Under the pieces are notes generated by a model. The model was not told the origin of the DNA. It searched no databases and saw nothing but the letters and a program-made list of their open reading frames with translations. Shown piece by piece: positions 25,627 through 33,664 of a DNA stretch of 64,000 nt. Made by a program: the position numbers and the translations under genes. Each line of letters opens with the position of its first letter. Position 1 is the first letter of the stretch. Source of the DNA: CAZHEV01 sp964531335 [NCBI: uncultured bacterium] (GTDB lineage: Bacteria > Eisenbacteria > RBG-16-71-46 > CAZHEV01); contig CAZHEV010000014.1 in assembly GCA_964531335.1 (NCBI GenBank), positions 20,164-84,163 on the forward strand. Direction: 5' to 3'.

Positions 25627-26976
25627 TTGAGCGGGAAGGCATTCAAGACAGGCATGAGGAGCGTTCTGAATCCGCTGGTGGACGTGCTCGCCGCCCTGGG
25701 GGTGACGCCCGGGTCGATAACGGTCGCGGGGCTTGTCTTGAGCGCGGTTGCGGGCCTGGTCCTCGCGGCCGGATCCTTCCTGGCGGGTGGAATAATCCTC
25801 TTGCCGGCCGGTCTCTGCGACGTGCTGGACGGCATGGTCGCCAGGGTCTCCGGGAAGGGCGACAGGTTCGGCGCCGTGGCGGACTCCTGTGCCGACAGGT
25901 ACGCCGAGTCCCTTGTGCTGGGAGGCCTGCTCTATTACTACGGAGCGGGAGAAGGGGCCGGGGTCTCCGGGCCTGCGCTGTCGGCCTATCTCGTTTTCGC
26001 CGCGCTGGTCGGCTCGTACATGGTCAGCTACGTCCGCGCGCGTGCGGAGGGCGCGGGCCTCACGTGCGACGTGGGTCTCATGGAGCGCCCCGAGCGCCTG
26101 ACTGTGCTAGTCGTTGGAGCCTTGCTGGGCCCAACCGTGATGACAGTGCTTCTATGGCCGCTCGCGATCCTGGCAAACGCGACGGCGCTCCATCGCCTGG
26201 TCGCCGTAAGACGCCAGGTGAAGGGACGCGGTGAGGCTTCCGGGGCTGAGAGCAAAGAACCCGGGGCCGGGTCCCCGAAGTCCGGCCCATCCTACAGCCC
26301 CGGTTTTGCGCCGGGCGGTAGGCCGCCGGCGAGGCAGGTCGAGCACAAGGGGCTCTTCGTCACCCTGGAAGGGGTCGAAGGGTCCGGAAAGACGACCCAG
26401 GCGTCCAGGGTCGCCGAGGCGCTGGCGGCGAGGGGGCGCGACGTAGTGACGACCCGGGAGCCGGGCGGCACGGAAACGGGAGAAGCCATCAGGAAGCTGC
26501 TACTGGACTCCGAGGACGGCTCGGTCGGCCGGGAGACGGAGCTCATGCTGTACATGGCGGCGAGATCGCAGCACGTCGAAGACGTAATATGGCCGGCCCT
26601 CGAATCGGGGCGGCTCGTCCTGTGCGACAGGTTCTCGGATGCCACCGTAGCCTACCAAGCGGGTGGGCGCGGAGTGCCTGAGGAGACGGTGCGCGCGGTC
26701 AACGCCGTCGCGACCGGAGGTCTGGAGCCCGATCTCACGGTGCTTCTCGATCTGCCGGAGGAGGAGGGCATAGGCCGCCTGGAGGGCCGCGGCGGAGGGC
26801 CCGATCGCATGGAGAGAGAGTCGGGGTCTTTCCACAAGTCCGTAAGGGAGGCCTACCTGGAGATAGCGCGGCGCGAGCCGCGAAGGGTCAAGGTCGTGGA
26901 CGCGACGCTCTCGGAGGACAGGATAACGGAGGAAGTGGTGTCCATGATAGAGGAGACCGCGGGGAGGCGGTCATGA
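25627..26976 (+). CDS. CDP-alcohol phosphatidyltransferase fused to thymidylate kinase
   Basis: A 449-residue fusion. Residues 1-195 are a membrane CDP-alcohol phosphatidyltransferase with the full catalytic motif D65-x2-D68-G-x2-A-R-x8-G82-x3-D86-x3-D90 and about five or six hydrophobic helices. Such enzymes join a CDP-lipid head to an alcohol, as in phosphatidylglycerophosphate or phosphatidylinositol phosphate synthesis. Residues 200-238 are a Gly/Pro/Ser linker. Residues 240-449 are a complete thymidylate kinase: P-loop GVEGSGKTT at 249-257, REPGGTETGE, DRF at 334-336 and a lid region, converting dTMP to dTDP. The TTG start at 25627 follows GGAGG. The stop overlaps the next gene by 4 bases. 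No frameshift or internal start is evident, so one chain is expected, with the kinase tethered at the membrane. Confidence 0.88.
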   Translation: MSGKAFKTGMRSVLNPLVDVLAALGVTPGSITVAGLVLSAVAGLVLAAGSFLAGGIILLPAGLCDVLDGMVARVSGKGDRFGAVADSCADRYAESLVLGGLLYYYGAGEGAGVSGPALSAYLVFAALVGSYMVSYVRARAEGAGLTCDVGLMERPERLTVLVVGALLGPTVMTVLLWPLAILANATALHRLVAVRRQVKGRGEASGAESKEPGAGSPKSGPSYSPGFAPGGRPPARQVEHKGLFVTLEGVEGSGKTTQASRVAEALAARGRDVVTTREPGGTETGEAIRKLLLDSEDGSVGRETELMLYMAARSQHVEDVIWPALESGRLVLCDRFSDATVAYQAGGRGVPEETVRAVNAVATGGLEPDLTVLLDLPEEEGIGRLEGRGGGPDRMERESGSFHKSVREAYLEIARREPRRVKVVDATLSEDRITEEVVSMIEETAGRRS

Positions 26977-28514
26977 GTCCCCCGCGTAGATTGATGCGTT
27001 ACGTCCTTCCGGTCGCGATCGCCGCGGCGGCGGGTGTTGCTGTGGGGGCTTCCAGCCGGTCCGACAGTACCGGCGCTTCGGGCGACGTATACAGGCAGAT
27101 AGACAGATTCGTCGGAGTTCTCCAGCAGATAAGAAACTATTACGTGGACGAAACCGACGACGAGGGCCTCATGAAGGCGGCCTTGAAACGGATGCTGGCT
27201 GACCTGGACCCCAACACACTCTACCTGGACAGCGCCAGGCTCCGGGACCTTCAGGTGGGAACGACCGGGAAGTACACAGGTGTGGGCATCGAGATATCCA
27301 CGCGCCGGGGCTACCCGATAGTGATCTCACCCATGGAGGGGACGCCCGCGAGCAGGGCGGGGGTGCGGGCCGGGGACCTCATAACGAAGATCGATGGAAA
27401 GGACGCCTACGGCATTCTTCTCGAGGAGGCCTCCAGCGCGCTGAAGGGGCCGGCCGGAACCTCGGTCACGCTCACGATGAGGCGTGAGGGAGAGCCGGAC
27501 CCGCTGGTCTTCGAGGTTACGAGGGAGCTTATACATATCCCCAGCATTTCGGCCTGCGGAAAGATAGCGGACGACATAGGCTACGTGCGCGTCGCCAGGT
27601 GCGCGGCCGGGACGGCGGCGGAGCTCGACTCCTGCCTGGACGAGCTGGAGTCGGAGGGAATAAGCGGGCTCATAATCGACCTGAGGAGAAACCCCGGAGG
27701 TCTGCTTCTCGAGGCCGTCAAGATCTGCGAGCAGTTCCTGCCCGAGGGGAAGATGATCGTCTTTACCCGGGGAAGGAGGGCGGGCGACAGCGTGGAGTAC
27801 GTGTCGCGCTCGGCCAGAAGCCGGGCGGAGCTTCCCCTGGCGGTCCTGGTTGACGGCGGCACGGCCAGCGCGGCCGAGATCGTGGCGGGCGCAATTCAGG
27901 ACTGGGACCTCGGGCTGGTCGTGGGATCGACGACCTTCGGCAAAGGATCGGTTCAGAGGGTTGTGGAGCTGGGGAACAACGACGCGCTGAAGCTGACCAC
28001 CTCGTACTATTACACGCCCAGCGGAAGGTGCATTCACAGGAGGACCGGCGAGGACGGCGGCGGTCCCGGGGAGGAGTTCGTCACGGCGGCCGGCAGGGTG
28101 GTGCTGGGTGGAGGCGGCATCATGCCGGACGTCGTCGCCGCGGACCCGGTGCCTCCGGAGCTTGTGCAGGAGATCGAAAGAAGGAGGCTCTTCTTCAGCT
28201 TCGCCGTCCATTATGTCGGACATGATCCCTCGACGACCGGCATGGAGATAACCGACCGGGTCCTCAACCAGTTCAAGGAGTTCATACTCGACGAGGGGAT
28301 TTCGCTCGACGACGGAGAGTTCGAGTCGGAGAGGGAGCTCCTCTCACTGGGACTGCGCCGGGAGCTGGCACGGCGGCTTGAGGGTGACGAGGCCGCGACC
28401 CTTGTCGCGATGGAGGGTGACGCCCAGGCGCGGGCGGCCGCAAGCTATCTCAAGAGGGCGCGGGCGCCCGGCGACCTCTTCGAGCAGCCGCTCGAGGGCG
28501 GCGAAGACCAGTAG
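26973..28514 (+). CDS. ctpA: C-terminal processing protease (S41, CtpA-like)
   Basis: A 513-residue periplasmic serine protease of family S41. After a signal or anchor (about 8-27) there is an N-terminal helical part, a PDZ domain (about 95-185) that binds substrate C termini, and the protease core with Ser299 in GGTASAAEI and Lys324 in TFGKGSVQ forming the catalytic dyad. The C-terminal 110 residues extend beyond the core and are charged and helical. Family members trim or degrade envelope proteins and control cell-wall hydrolases. The ATG overlaps the stop of the fusion gene (ATGA), which implies coupled translation. Confidence 0.92.
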   Translation: MSPPRRLMRYVLPVAIAAAAGVAVGASSRSDSTGASGDVYRQIDRFVGVLQQIRNYYVDETDDEGLMKAALKRMLADLDPNTLYLDSARLRDLQVGTTGKYTGVGIEISTRRGYPIVISPMEGTPASRAGVRAGDLITKIDGKDAYGILLEEASSALKGPAGTSVTLTMRREGEPDPLVFEVTRELIHIPSISACGKIADDIGYVRVARCAAGTAAELDSCLDELESEGISGLIIDLRRNPGGLLLEAVKICEQFLPEGKMIVFTRGRRAGDSVEYVSRSARSRAELPLAVLVDGGTASAAEIVAGAIQDWDLGLVVGSTTFGKGSVQRVVELGNNDALKLTTSYYYTPSGRCIHRRTGEDGGGPGEEFVTAAGRVVLGGGGIMPDVVAADPVPPELVQEIERRRLFFSFAVHYVGHDPSTTGMEITDRVLNQFKEFILDEGISLDDGEFESERELLSLGLRRELARRLEGDEAATLVAMEGDAQARAAASYLKRARAPGDLFEQPLEGGEDQ

Positions 28515-28555
28515 CGATCCCCCACCGAACGCACAGGAGAGGATAGCGTCGCGTC

Positions 28556-29578
28556 ATGTTCACATCGACCGTCATAGGCGGGCTCGTCTTGGAGAGCCCA
28601 CTCGTCCTGGCCCCCATGGCGGGCGTCACGGACGGTCCGTTCAGGAGAATGTGCCGCCGCGAGGGCGCGGGCCTGGTCTTCACCGAGATGATCAGCGCCG
28701 ACGGTCTCGTCCGGGGCAACAAGAGGACTCTCGAGTACCTGGAGATATCCCCCGAAGAGCGCCCCGTCGGGGTGCAGCTTTTCGGCCACGACCCGGCGGT
28801 CCTCGCCGACGCGGCCTCCATCGTTTCGGAGGGATGCAGGCCCGAGCTCCTGGACCTCAATTGCGGCTGCCCCGTGCCCAAGGTGGTGAAGAGAAAGGCG
28901 GGGTCGGCCCTGCTCCTCGACATTCCCCTGTTGAAGCGGATGGTCGGGGCCATGGTGAGCGCTTCCCGTGTTCCGGTTACGGTGAAGATGAGAAGCGGAT
29001 GGAGACCCGGGGAGGACCTCGCGCCGGCGGCGGCGCTGGCTGCGCAGGAGGCGGGCGCGTGCGCGGTGACGATTCACGCGAGGCCCCGCTCGGGCGGGTT
29101 CTCGGCCGCGCCCGACTGGCGCCTTATCAGATATCTCAAGGAGACCCTGGCGGTGCCCGTGATAGGCAACGGCGGCGCGGACAGGCCGGAGGATGCGGCG
29201 GCCATGATGAAGGAGACCGGGTGCGACGCCGTCATGATCGGGCGCGCGGCAATGGGCAATCCGTGGATATTCTCGAGGGCGGCGGCGATCCTCTCCGAGG
29301 GGCGGAGGAGACCTCAGCCGGGGCCTTCGGAGAGGCTGGAGGCATTCCTGCGCCACGCCGGGGAGCTCGCCGGGGTCGCCGGCGAGAGGCGCGCGGTGAA
29401 GCAGATGAGGAAGCAGGCCGCGTGGTACAGCAAGGGGCTTTCCGGAAGCGCGCCTTTCAGAAGAGAGGTCAATGAATGCACCACCTTGGCGGGGCTGCGC
29501 GACGCCGTGTTCACCGCGTTGAGGGAGGCGCCGGAGAGCCGGATGGGAGATATCGCGGGTGAATTCGGAAGTGCTTAA
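28556..29578 (+). CDS. dusB: tRNA-dihydrouridine synthase
   Basis: A 340-residue flavoenzyme that reduces uridines in the D-loop of tRNA with NADPH and FMN. It has the TIM-barrel start APMAGVTDGPFRRMCR and the catalytic Cys105 in NCGCPVPKVVKRKAGSALL. The FMN contacts are VTVKMRSGW, TIHARPRSGGFSA and VIGNGG, followed by MIGRAAMGNPWIF. The C-terminal helical domain is complete. The sequence is closest to the DusB/DUS1-like bacterial group, and the exact uridine target is not readable. It is in the rsmI operon and overlaps larB by 20 bases. Confidence 0.93.
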   Translation: MFTSTVIGGLVLESPLVLAPMAGVTDGPFRRMCRREGAGLVFTEMISADGLVRGNKRTLEYLEISPEERPVGVQLFGHDPAVLADAASIVSEGCRPELLDLNCGCPVPKVVKRKAGSALLLDIPLLKRMVGAMVSASRVPVTVKMRSGWRPGEDLAPAAALAAQEAGACAVTIHARPRSGGFSAAPDWRLIRYLKETLAVPVIGNGGADRPEDAAAMMKETGCDAVMIGRAAMGNPWIFSRAAAILSEGRRRPQPGPSERLEAFLRHAGELAGVAGERRAVKQMRKQAAWYSKGLSGSAPFRREVNECTTLAGLRDAVFTALREAPESRMGDIAGEFGSA

Positions 29579-30332
29579 GGAGCTCCTCGACGCCGTTCGC
29601 AGGGGAGCGATTTCGGTCGAGGATGCTTACGAGAGGCTCAAGGTCCTTCCCTACGAGAACATGGGTTTCGCGGCGGTGGACCATCACAGGGCGCTCAGGT
29701 GTGGTTTTCCGGAGGTCATCTTCTGCGAGGGCAAGGACCCCGGGCACATTCTCAAGATAGCGGAGTCGATTCTCGCTTCCGGAAGCAGCTTGCTTGCGAC
29801 GCGGGTGGGGCCGGAGGCCGCGGCGCTTCTCATGGACGGGCTTTCGGGCGCGGAGCACAACGCCACGGGCAGGACCGTGTATCATCCGGGGGCGCGCGCT
29901 CCTGAGCGCGTGGGCTGCGTGCTGGTGATAAGCGCCGGGACCTCGGATCTGCCGGTGGCCGAGGAGGCCGTGGTGACCGCCGAGGCCACGGGCAGCAGGG
30001 CCGAGAGGGTCTATGACGTGGGGGTCGCGGGAATCCACAGGGTACTGGACCATGCGGAAAAGCTCCGCGAGGCGAGAGCTATCGTGGTCGTGGCGGGAAT
30101 GGAAGGGGCGCTGGCGAGCGTGGTCGGCGGGCTCGTCGACAAGCCCGTCGTCGCGGTGCCGACAAGCGTCGGCTACGGGTCGAGTTTCGGTGGGCTCGCG
30201 CCTCTCCTGGGCATGCTGAATAGCTGCGCGGCGGGCGTGGTGGTGGTCAACATAGACAACGGTTTCGGGGCGGGCTACGCGGCCGGCCTGATAAACAGGG
30301 CCGGTCTCTCCGAGACAGGCGGTGGGGTGTAG
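29559..30332 (+). CDS. larB: LarB, nickel-pincer cofactor biosynthesis carboxylase
   Basis: A 257-residue homologue of LarB, which carboxylates and hydrolyses nicotinic acid adenine dinucleotide in the first step of nickel-pincer nucleotide synthesis. The C-terminal half is the PurE-like domain (VISAGTSDLPVAEEA, then ATGSRAERVYDVGVAGIHR, VVAGMEGALASVVGGL). Cys223 in NSCAAGVVVVNIDNGFGAG matches the Cys that forms the covalent intermediate in the characterised enzyme. The GTG start at 29559 lies inside the end of dus, so translation is coupled. larC follows after 2 bases. LarE and the lactate racemase LarA are not in the window. Confidence 0.92.
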   Translation: MNSEVLKELLDAVRRGAISVEDAYERLKVLPYENMGFAAVDHHRALRCGFPEVIFCEGKDPGHILKIAESILASGSSLLATRVGPEAAALLMDGLSGAEHNATGRTVYHPGARAPERVGCVLVISAGTSDLPVAEEAVVTAEATGSRAERVYDVGVAGIHRVLDHAEKLREARAIVVVAGMEGALASVVGGLVDKPVVAVPTSVGYGSSFGGLAPLLGMLNSCAAGVVVVNIDNGFGAGYAAGLINRAGLSETGGGV

Positions 30333-30334
30333 AC

Positions 30335-31534
30335 ATGGGACGGACTCCGGGACGTGTGGCCTACCTCGATCCCGTGTGCGGAATAAGCGGGGACATGTTC
30401 GTCGCCTGCTTTCTCGACGCGGGCCTGGACATAGAGGTTTTGCGGGAGGGTCTCACCCGGCTGGGCCTCGCGGGTTATGAGATATCGAGCACGAAAGTGA
30501 AGAAGAGCTCGATAGCGGCCACGAGGTTCTCGGTGGACGTGCAGGACCCCCAGCGCGAGCACAGGAACCTGCGCGTGATCGTCGAGATGATAGAGCGGAG
30601 CGGCCTCCCGCGCGCGGTGAAGGACTCCGCCGTCAAGACTTTCAAGGTGCTCGCGCAGGCCGAAGGGGAGGTGCACGGCATCGCCCCGGACAGGGTGACC
30701 TTTCACGAGGTCGGAGCCGTCGATTCGATAGTGGACATAGTGGCGGCTGCGATAGCCATGGACGAGATGCGCGTCGATTCGCTTCTGGTCGGCCCGCTGC
30801 CCGCGGGCCACGGATCGGTGGGCACCGCGCACGGACGCCTTCCAGTTCCAGCTCCCGCGACGGCGAAGCTCCTGAAAGGCTTCGATTTGATCATTGCGGA
30901 CATGGAAGGAGAGCTCGTCACTCCCACGGGCGCCGCGATCGCCAAGGCGCACGGCGTTCCCCACAGAGGCCGGGCCCCGGCGATGAGGCTCGATGCGGTG
31001 GGAAACGGCGCCGGCGCGCGGGACTACGAGGGCACTCCCAATATCGCGCGCATATTCCTCGGCGAGGCCCGCGACGAGGCGGGGGCGATGAGGCCGGTGG
31101 ACGTCATCGAGACCACGGTTGACGACGCGAGCCCGCAGGTCATGGGCTACTTGGTGGGAAAGCTGCTGCACGCCGGCGCGTACGACGCGTTCCTGACGCC
31201 GGTGATAATGAAGAAGAGCCGGCCCGGCGTGCTCCTTACCGTCCTCGCGGCCCCGGGGGACTCGGAGCGCCTGGTCGAGCTTGTGTTCAGCGAGACCCCC
31301 ACGCTCGGCGTGCGCGTTTCCAAGCAGGTCAGATATGAGCTGGAGAGGAGATTCGAGAAGGTCTCCACCCGGTTCGGCCAGGTCCCGGTCAAAGTATCCG
31401 TGGATGCCCATGGGCGCTCACGAGGCGCACCCGAGTACGAGGCGTGCGCCATGATTGCGTCGGAGCAAGGGGTTCCGCTGGGCGAGGTCTGGGAAGAAGC
31501 GCGATCGGCGTGGGAGAGGTCTCAGGCGCGATGA
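30335..31534 (+). CDS. larC: LarC, nickel insertion enzyme for pincer cofactor
   Basis: A 399-residue single-chain LarC (formerly DUF111), which uses CTP to insert nickel into the thiolated pyridinium cofactor. Family marks include YLDPVCGISGDMFVACFLDAGL, FHEVGAVDSIVDIVAAAIAMD, GPLPAGHGSVGTAHGRLPVPAPAT, TPTGAAI and ETTVDDASPQVMGYL. In Lactiplantibacillus the gene is split into larC1 and larC2 and joined by a programmed frameshift; here it is one continuous frame. It lies between larB and an ECF transporter ATPase gene. Targets could be LarA-type racemases elsewhere in the genome. Confidence 0.94.
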   Translation: MGRTPGRVAYLDPVCGISGDMFVACFLDAGLDIEVLREGLTRLGLAGYEISSTKVKKSSIAATRFSVDVQDPQREHRNLRVIVEMIERSGLPRAVKDSAVKTFKVLAQAEGEVHGIAPDRVTFHEVGAVDSIVDIVAAAIAMDEMRVDSLLVGPLPAGHGSVGTAHGRLPVPAPATAKLLKGFDLIIADMEGELVTPTGAAIAKAHGVPHRGRAPAMRLDAVGNGAGARDYEGTPNIARIFLGEARDEAGAMRPVDVIETTVDDASPQVMGYLVGKLLHAGAYDAFLTPVIMKKSRPGVLLTVLAAPGDSERLVELVFSETPTLGVRVSKQVRYELERRFEKVSTRFGQVPVKVSVDAHGRSRGAPEYEACAMIASEQGVPLGEVWEEARSAWERSQAR

Positions 31535-31544
31535 CAAAGCTGAG

Positions 31545-33302
31545 ATGATAGAGCTAAAAGGCGTGAGCCACAAGTTCGCCGGGCCCTCCGGAGAACGTGT
31601 GGTTCTGGAAGATGTCGATCTGACGCTCGAGAGAGGCGAGTCCGTCGCCCTGATGGGGGCGAACGGCTCGGGCAAGAGCACCCTCTGCCGCTGCTTGAAC
31701 GGGTTGCTCCTTCCGGCTCGGGGCACGGTCTCCGTGGATGGGCTGCCCACCGACTCCGCCGGCGCGGCCCCGGAGATAAGACGGCGGGTGGGGATGATCT
31801 TCCAGGACCCTTCCCAGCAGCTTGTAACCTGGTCGGTCGAGGAGGAGATCGCTTTCGGGCCGGCGAACCTGGGGAGAGGGCCCCGGGAGGTCGGGGCCGC
31901 GGTCGAGGCCGCACTTCGGGAATGGGCGCTGCATGAGCTGCGGGCAAGACACCCTCAGAGCCTTTCGGGCGGGCAGATGGCGGCCCTTGCGGTTGCCTCG
32001 GTCCTCGCCATGAACCCCAGCTACCTTGTCGTGGACGAGCCCAGCTCCATGCTCGACCGGCCGGGGCGGCTGGGGCTTCGCCGGGCTATAGATCATGTGC
32101 GCACATCCGGCGAGGTGGGCGTTCTCTGGGTCACGCAGTTTCCCGAGGAGGCGGCGTGGTTCGACAGGCTGGTAATCATGAGCGGCGGCCGGATCGTCGC
32201 GGACGGCGATCCCGGGGAGCTGCTCGTCCGAGCCGCCCCCCTCGCCGCCTGGGGGCTGACTGTCCCGCCCGCGGCCTGTCTCTCACGAAAGCTGATGGAG
32301 CTCGGAGTGCCCGTGGGACGGACCCACGTCGGAATGAAGGAGCTGATCGAAGATCTCGATTCCCTCGGTGTCCGGCCGCCGCGACCGGCGCACGAGGAGG
32401 ATGCCGCGCGCCGGCACTCCCCACCGATTCTTTGCCTCGAGGATGTGGGTTTCAGGTACGGGGAGGACGAGGCCGGTGTGGAGGGCATCTCCTTGAGCTT
32501 GAGGCCGGGGGAGGGTATGGGCCTTGTGGGGCCGTCGGGGTCCGGCAAGAGCACGGTCGCCTTTCTGGCGTGCGGGGCTCTGGAGCCCTCGTCCGGGTCC
32601 GTTGAGCCCCCGTCTCCGGAGCGGGGATTCGGTCTTGCGTCGCAGTTTCCGGAGGAGCAGTTCTGCGTTACGACCGTCGAAGGCGAGACCGCGCTTGGGC
32701 TGCGCGGCCGGGGTTGGGGCCCAGCCAAGGCCCGGCTGCGGGCTTACGAGTGCCTGGCGGCCTTGGGGCTCGACCCGGAAGATATGGGATCCCGCTCGCC
32801 GCTCGGCTTGAGCGAAGGGGAGAAGAGAAAGGTCGCCCTGGCCTCGGCCCTCGCCGCCGAGGGCTCGGTCCTTGTGCTGGACGAGCCGACACTTGGGCTG
32901 GACGGCCCTTCGACTGAGAAGGCCCTCGAAGCCGTCATAGGCCACATCGAGAGAGGCGGCGCGGCCCTGATCGCCTCCCACAGCGGAGATTTTCTCTTCC
33001 GGACGGCCTCGAGCCTTGCGCTTTTGCGCGGAGGGCGCTACCGTGGGCCCATGAGGTGGCTCGATGTCCTGACGCGAATCGAGACGTACGAAGAGTTGCC
33101 GGAGGGCCAGCTTCCTCAGCTTGCCCGATGGAGCCGTGCCGCTCCTCCAAGGGACGATCTCAGATCGTCCGCCGCCGTGATCGAATGGTACGCGCGGCGT
33201 CTGACGGGGTCATTTGGCCCTTCTTCCGGCCCCTCCGGAGGCGGTTCGAATACGGCGCCTATCGGCCTCAGAAGCCGCTCCAACGCTGGAAAATGCGCTT
33301 GA
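31545..33302 (+). CDS. Double ATPase of an ECF-type (Ni/Co) transporter
   Basis: A 585-residue protein with two ABC ATPase domains in tandem. Domain 1 has Walker A GANGSGKST (38-46), Q-loop FQDPSQQLV, signature LSGGQ and Walker B VVDEPSSMLD. Domain 2 has GPSGSGKST (329-337), Q-loop ASQFPEEQF, signature LSEGEKRK and VLDEPTLGLD. The FQDP and SQFPEEQ Q-loops are typical of ECF transporter ATPases (EcfA/CbiO type). About 70 residues follow domain 2 without a known fold. The ATG at 31545 lies 10 bases after larC; the longer upstream frame overlaps larC and is rejected. The T and S components are not present nearby. Placement after larBC suggests nickel uptake for the pincer cofactor. Confidence 0.88.
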   Translation: MIELKGVSHKFAGPSGERVVLEDVDLTLERGESVALMGANGSGKSTLCRCLNGLLLPARGTVSVDGLPTDSAGAAPEIRRRVGMIFQDPSQQLVTWSVEEEIAFGPANLGRGPREVGAAVEAALREWALHELRARHPQSLSGGQMAALAVASVLAMNPSYLVVDEPSSMLDRPGRLGLRRAIDHVRTSGEVGVLWVTQFPEEAAWFDRLVIMSGGRIVADGDPGELLVRAAPLAAWGLTVPPAACLSRKLMELGVPVGRTHVGMKELIEDLDSLGVRPPRPAHEEDAARRHSPPILCLEDVGFRYGEDEAGVEGISLSLRPGEGMGLVGPSGSGKSTVAFLACGALEPSSGSVEPPSPERGFGLASQFPEEQFCVTTVEGETALGLRGRGWGPAKARLRAYECLAALGLDPEDMGSRSPLGLSEGEKRKVALASALAAEGSVLVLDEPTLGLDGPSTEKALEAVIGHIERGGAALIASHSGDFLFRTASSLALLRGGRYRGPMRWLDVLTRIETYEELPEGQLPQLARWSRAAPPRDDLRSSAAVIEWYARRLTGSFGPSSGPSGGGSNTAPIGLRSRSNAGKCA

Positions 33303-33328
33303 CAGTTCAACCCTCGCCGTGCTAGAAT
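33299..33328 (+). promoter_or_regulatory. Strong promoter of large secreted-protein gene
   Basis: TTGACA at 33299-33304 and TAGAAT at 33323-33328 are 18 bases apart. The -35 overlaps the stop of the transporter ATPase gene. The predicted start near 33333-33336 coincides with the first bases of a long stem in the leader. Confidence 0.75.
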
Positions 33329-33332
33329 GTTA

Positions 33333-33436
33333 GCGGATCGGGTCGGTGTGGGCACGTACCCCGAACGAAGTGAAGCTTGTACAGGTGTCTCTTCGTCCTG
33401 GCGGTCTTCAGCCCCCACTTCAGACTTCGGATCCGC
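33333..33436 (+). ncRNA. Structured 5' leader of the large secreted-protein gene
   Basis: The leader begins with GCGGATC (33333-33339), which pairs with GATCCGC (33430-33436). Inside lie GTGGG (33348-33352) with CCCAC (33414-33418), and ACGAAG (33365-33370) with CTTCGT (33391-33396), giving a nested, about 104-base fold starting at the predicted transcription start. Two Shine-Dalgarno-like strings without usable start codons follow (33463-33472 and 33505-33513). The true site GGAGG is at 33651-33655. It matches no riboswitch class I could recall. The role, whether stability or ligand sensing, is unknown. Confidence 0.45.
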
Positions 33437-33664
33437 GCGACAGGTTAGCGACGTATGCCCGGAAGGAGGTGACGGGATAGGTACGAAGACCGATTAAAGC
33501 ATGGAAAGGAGGGATGCCGCTAGACGAGTGCTTTTCATGTGACCAGCCCCGGACGGTCACGAGGTATATCTCAAGTAGTCCGGTTGCTTTGGAGGCGCAG
33601 TCCTCCGCGCGTCTCCGCAGTTCATGCAGCTTCAGCATTTTTGCGACGATGGAGGTAAGACAAG

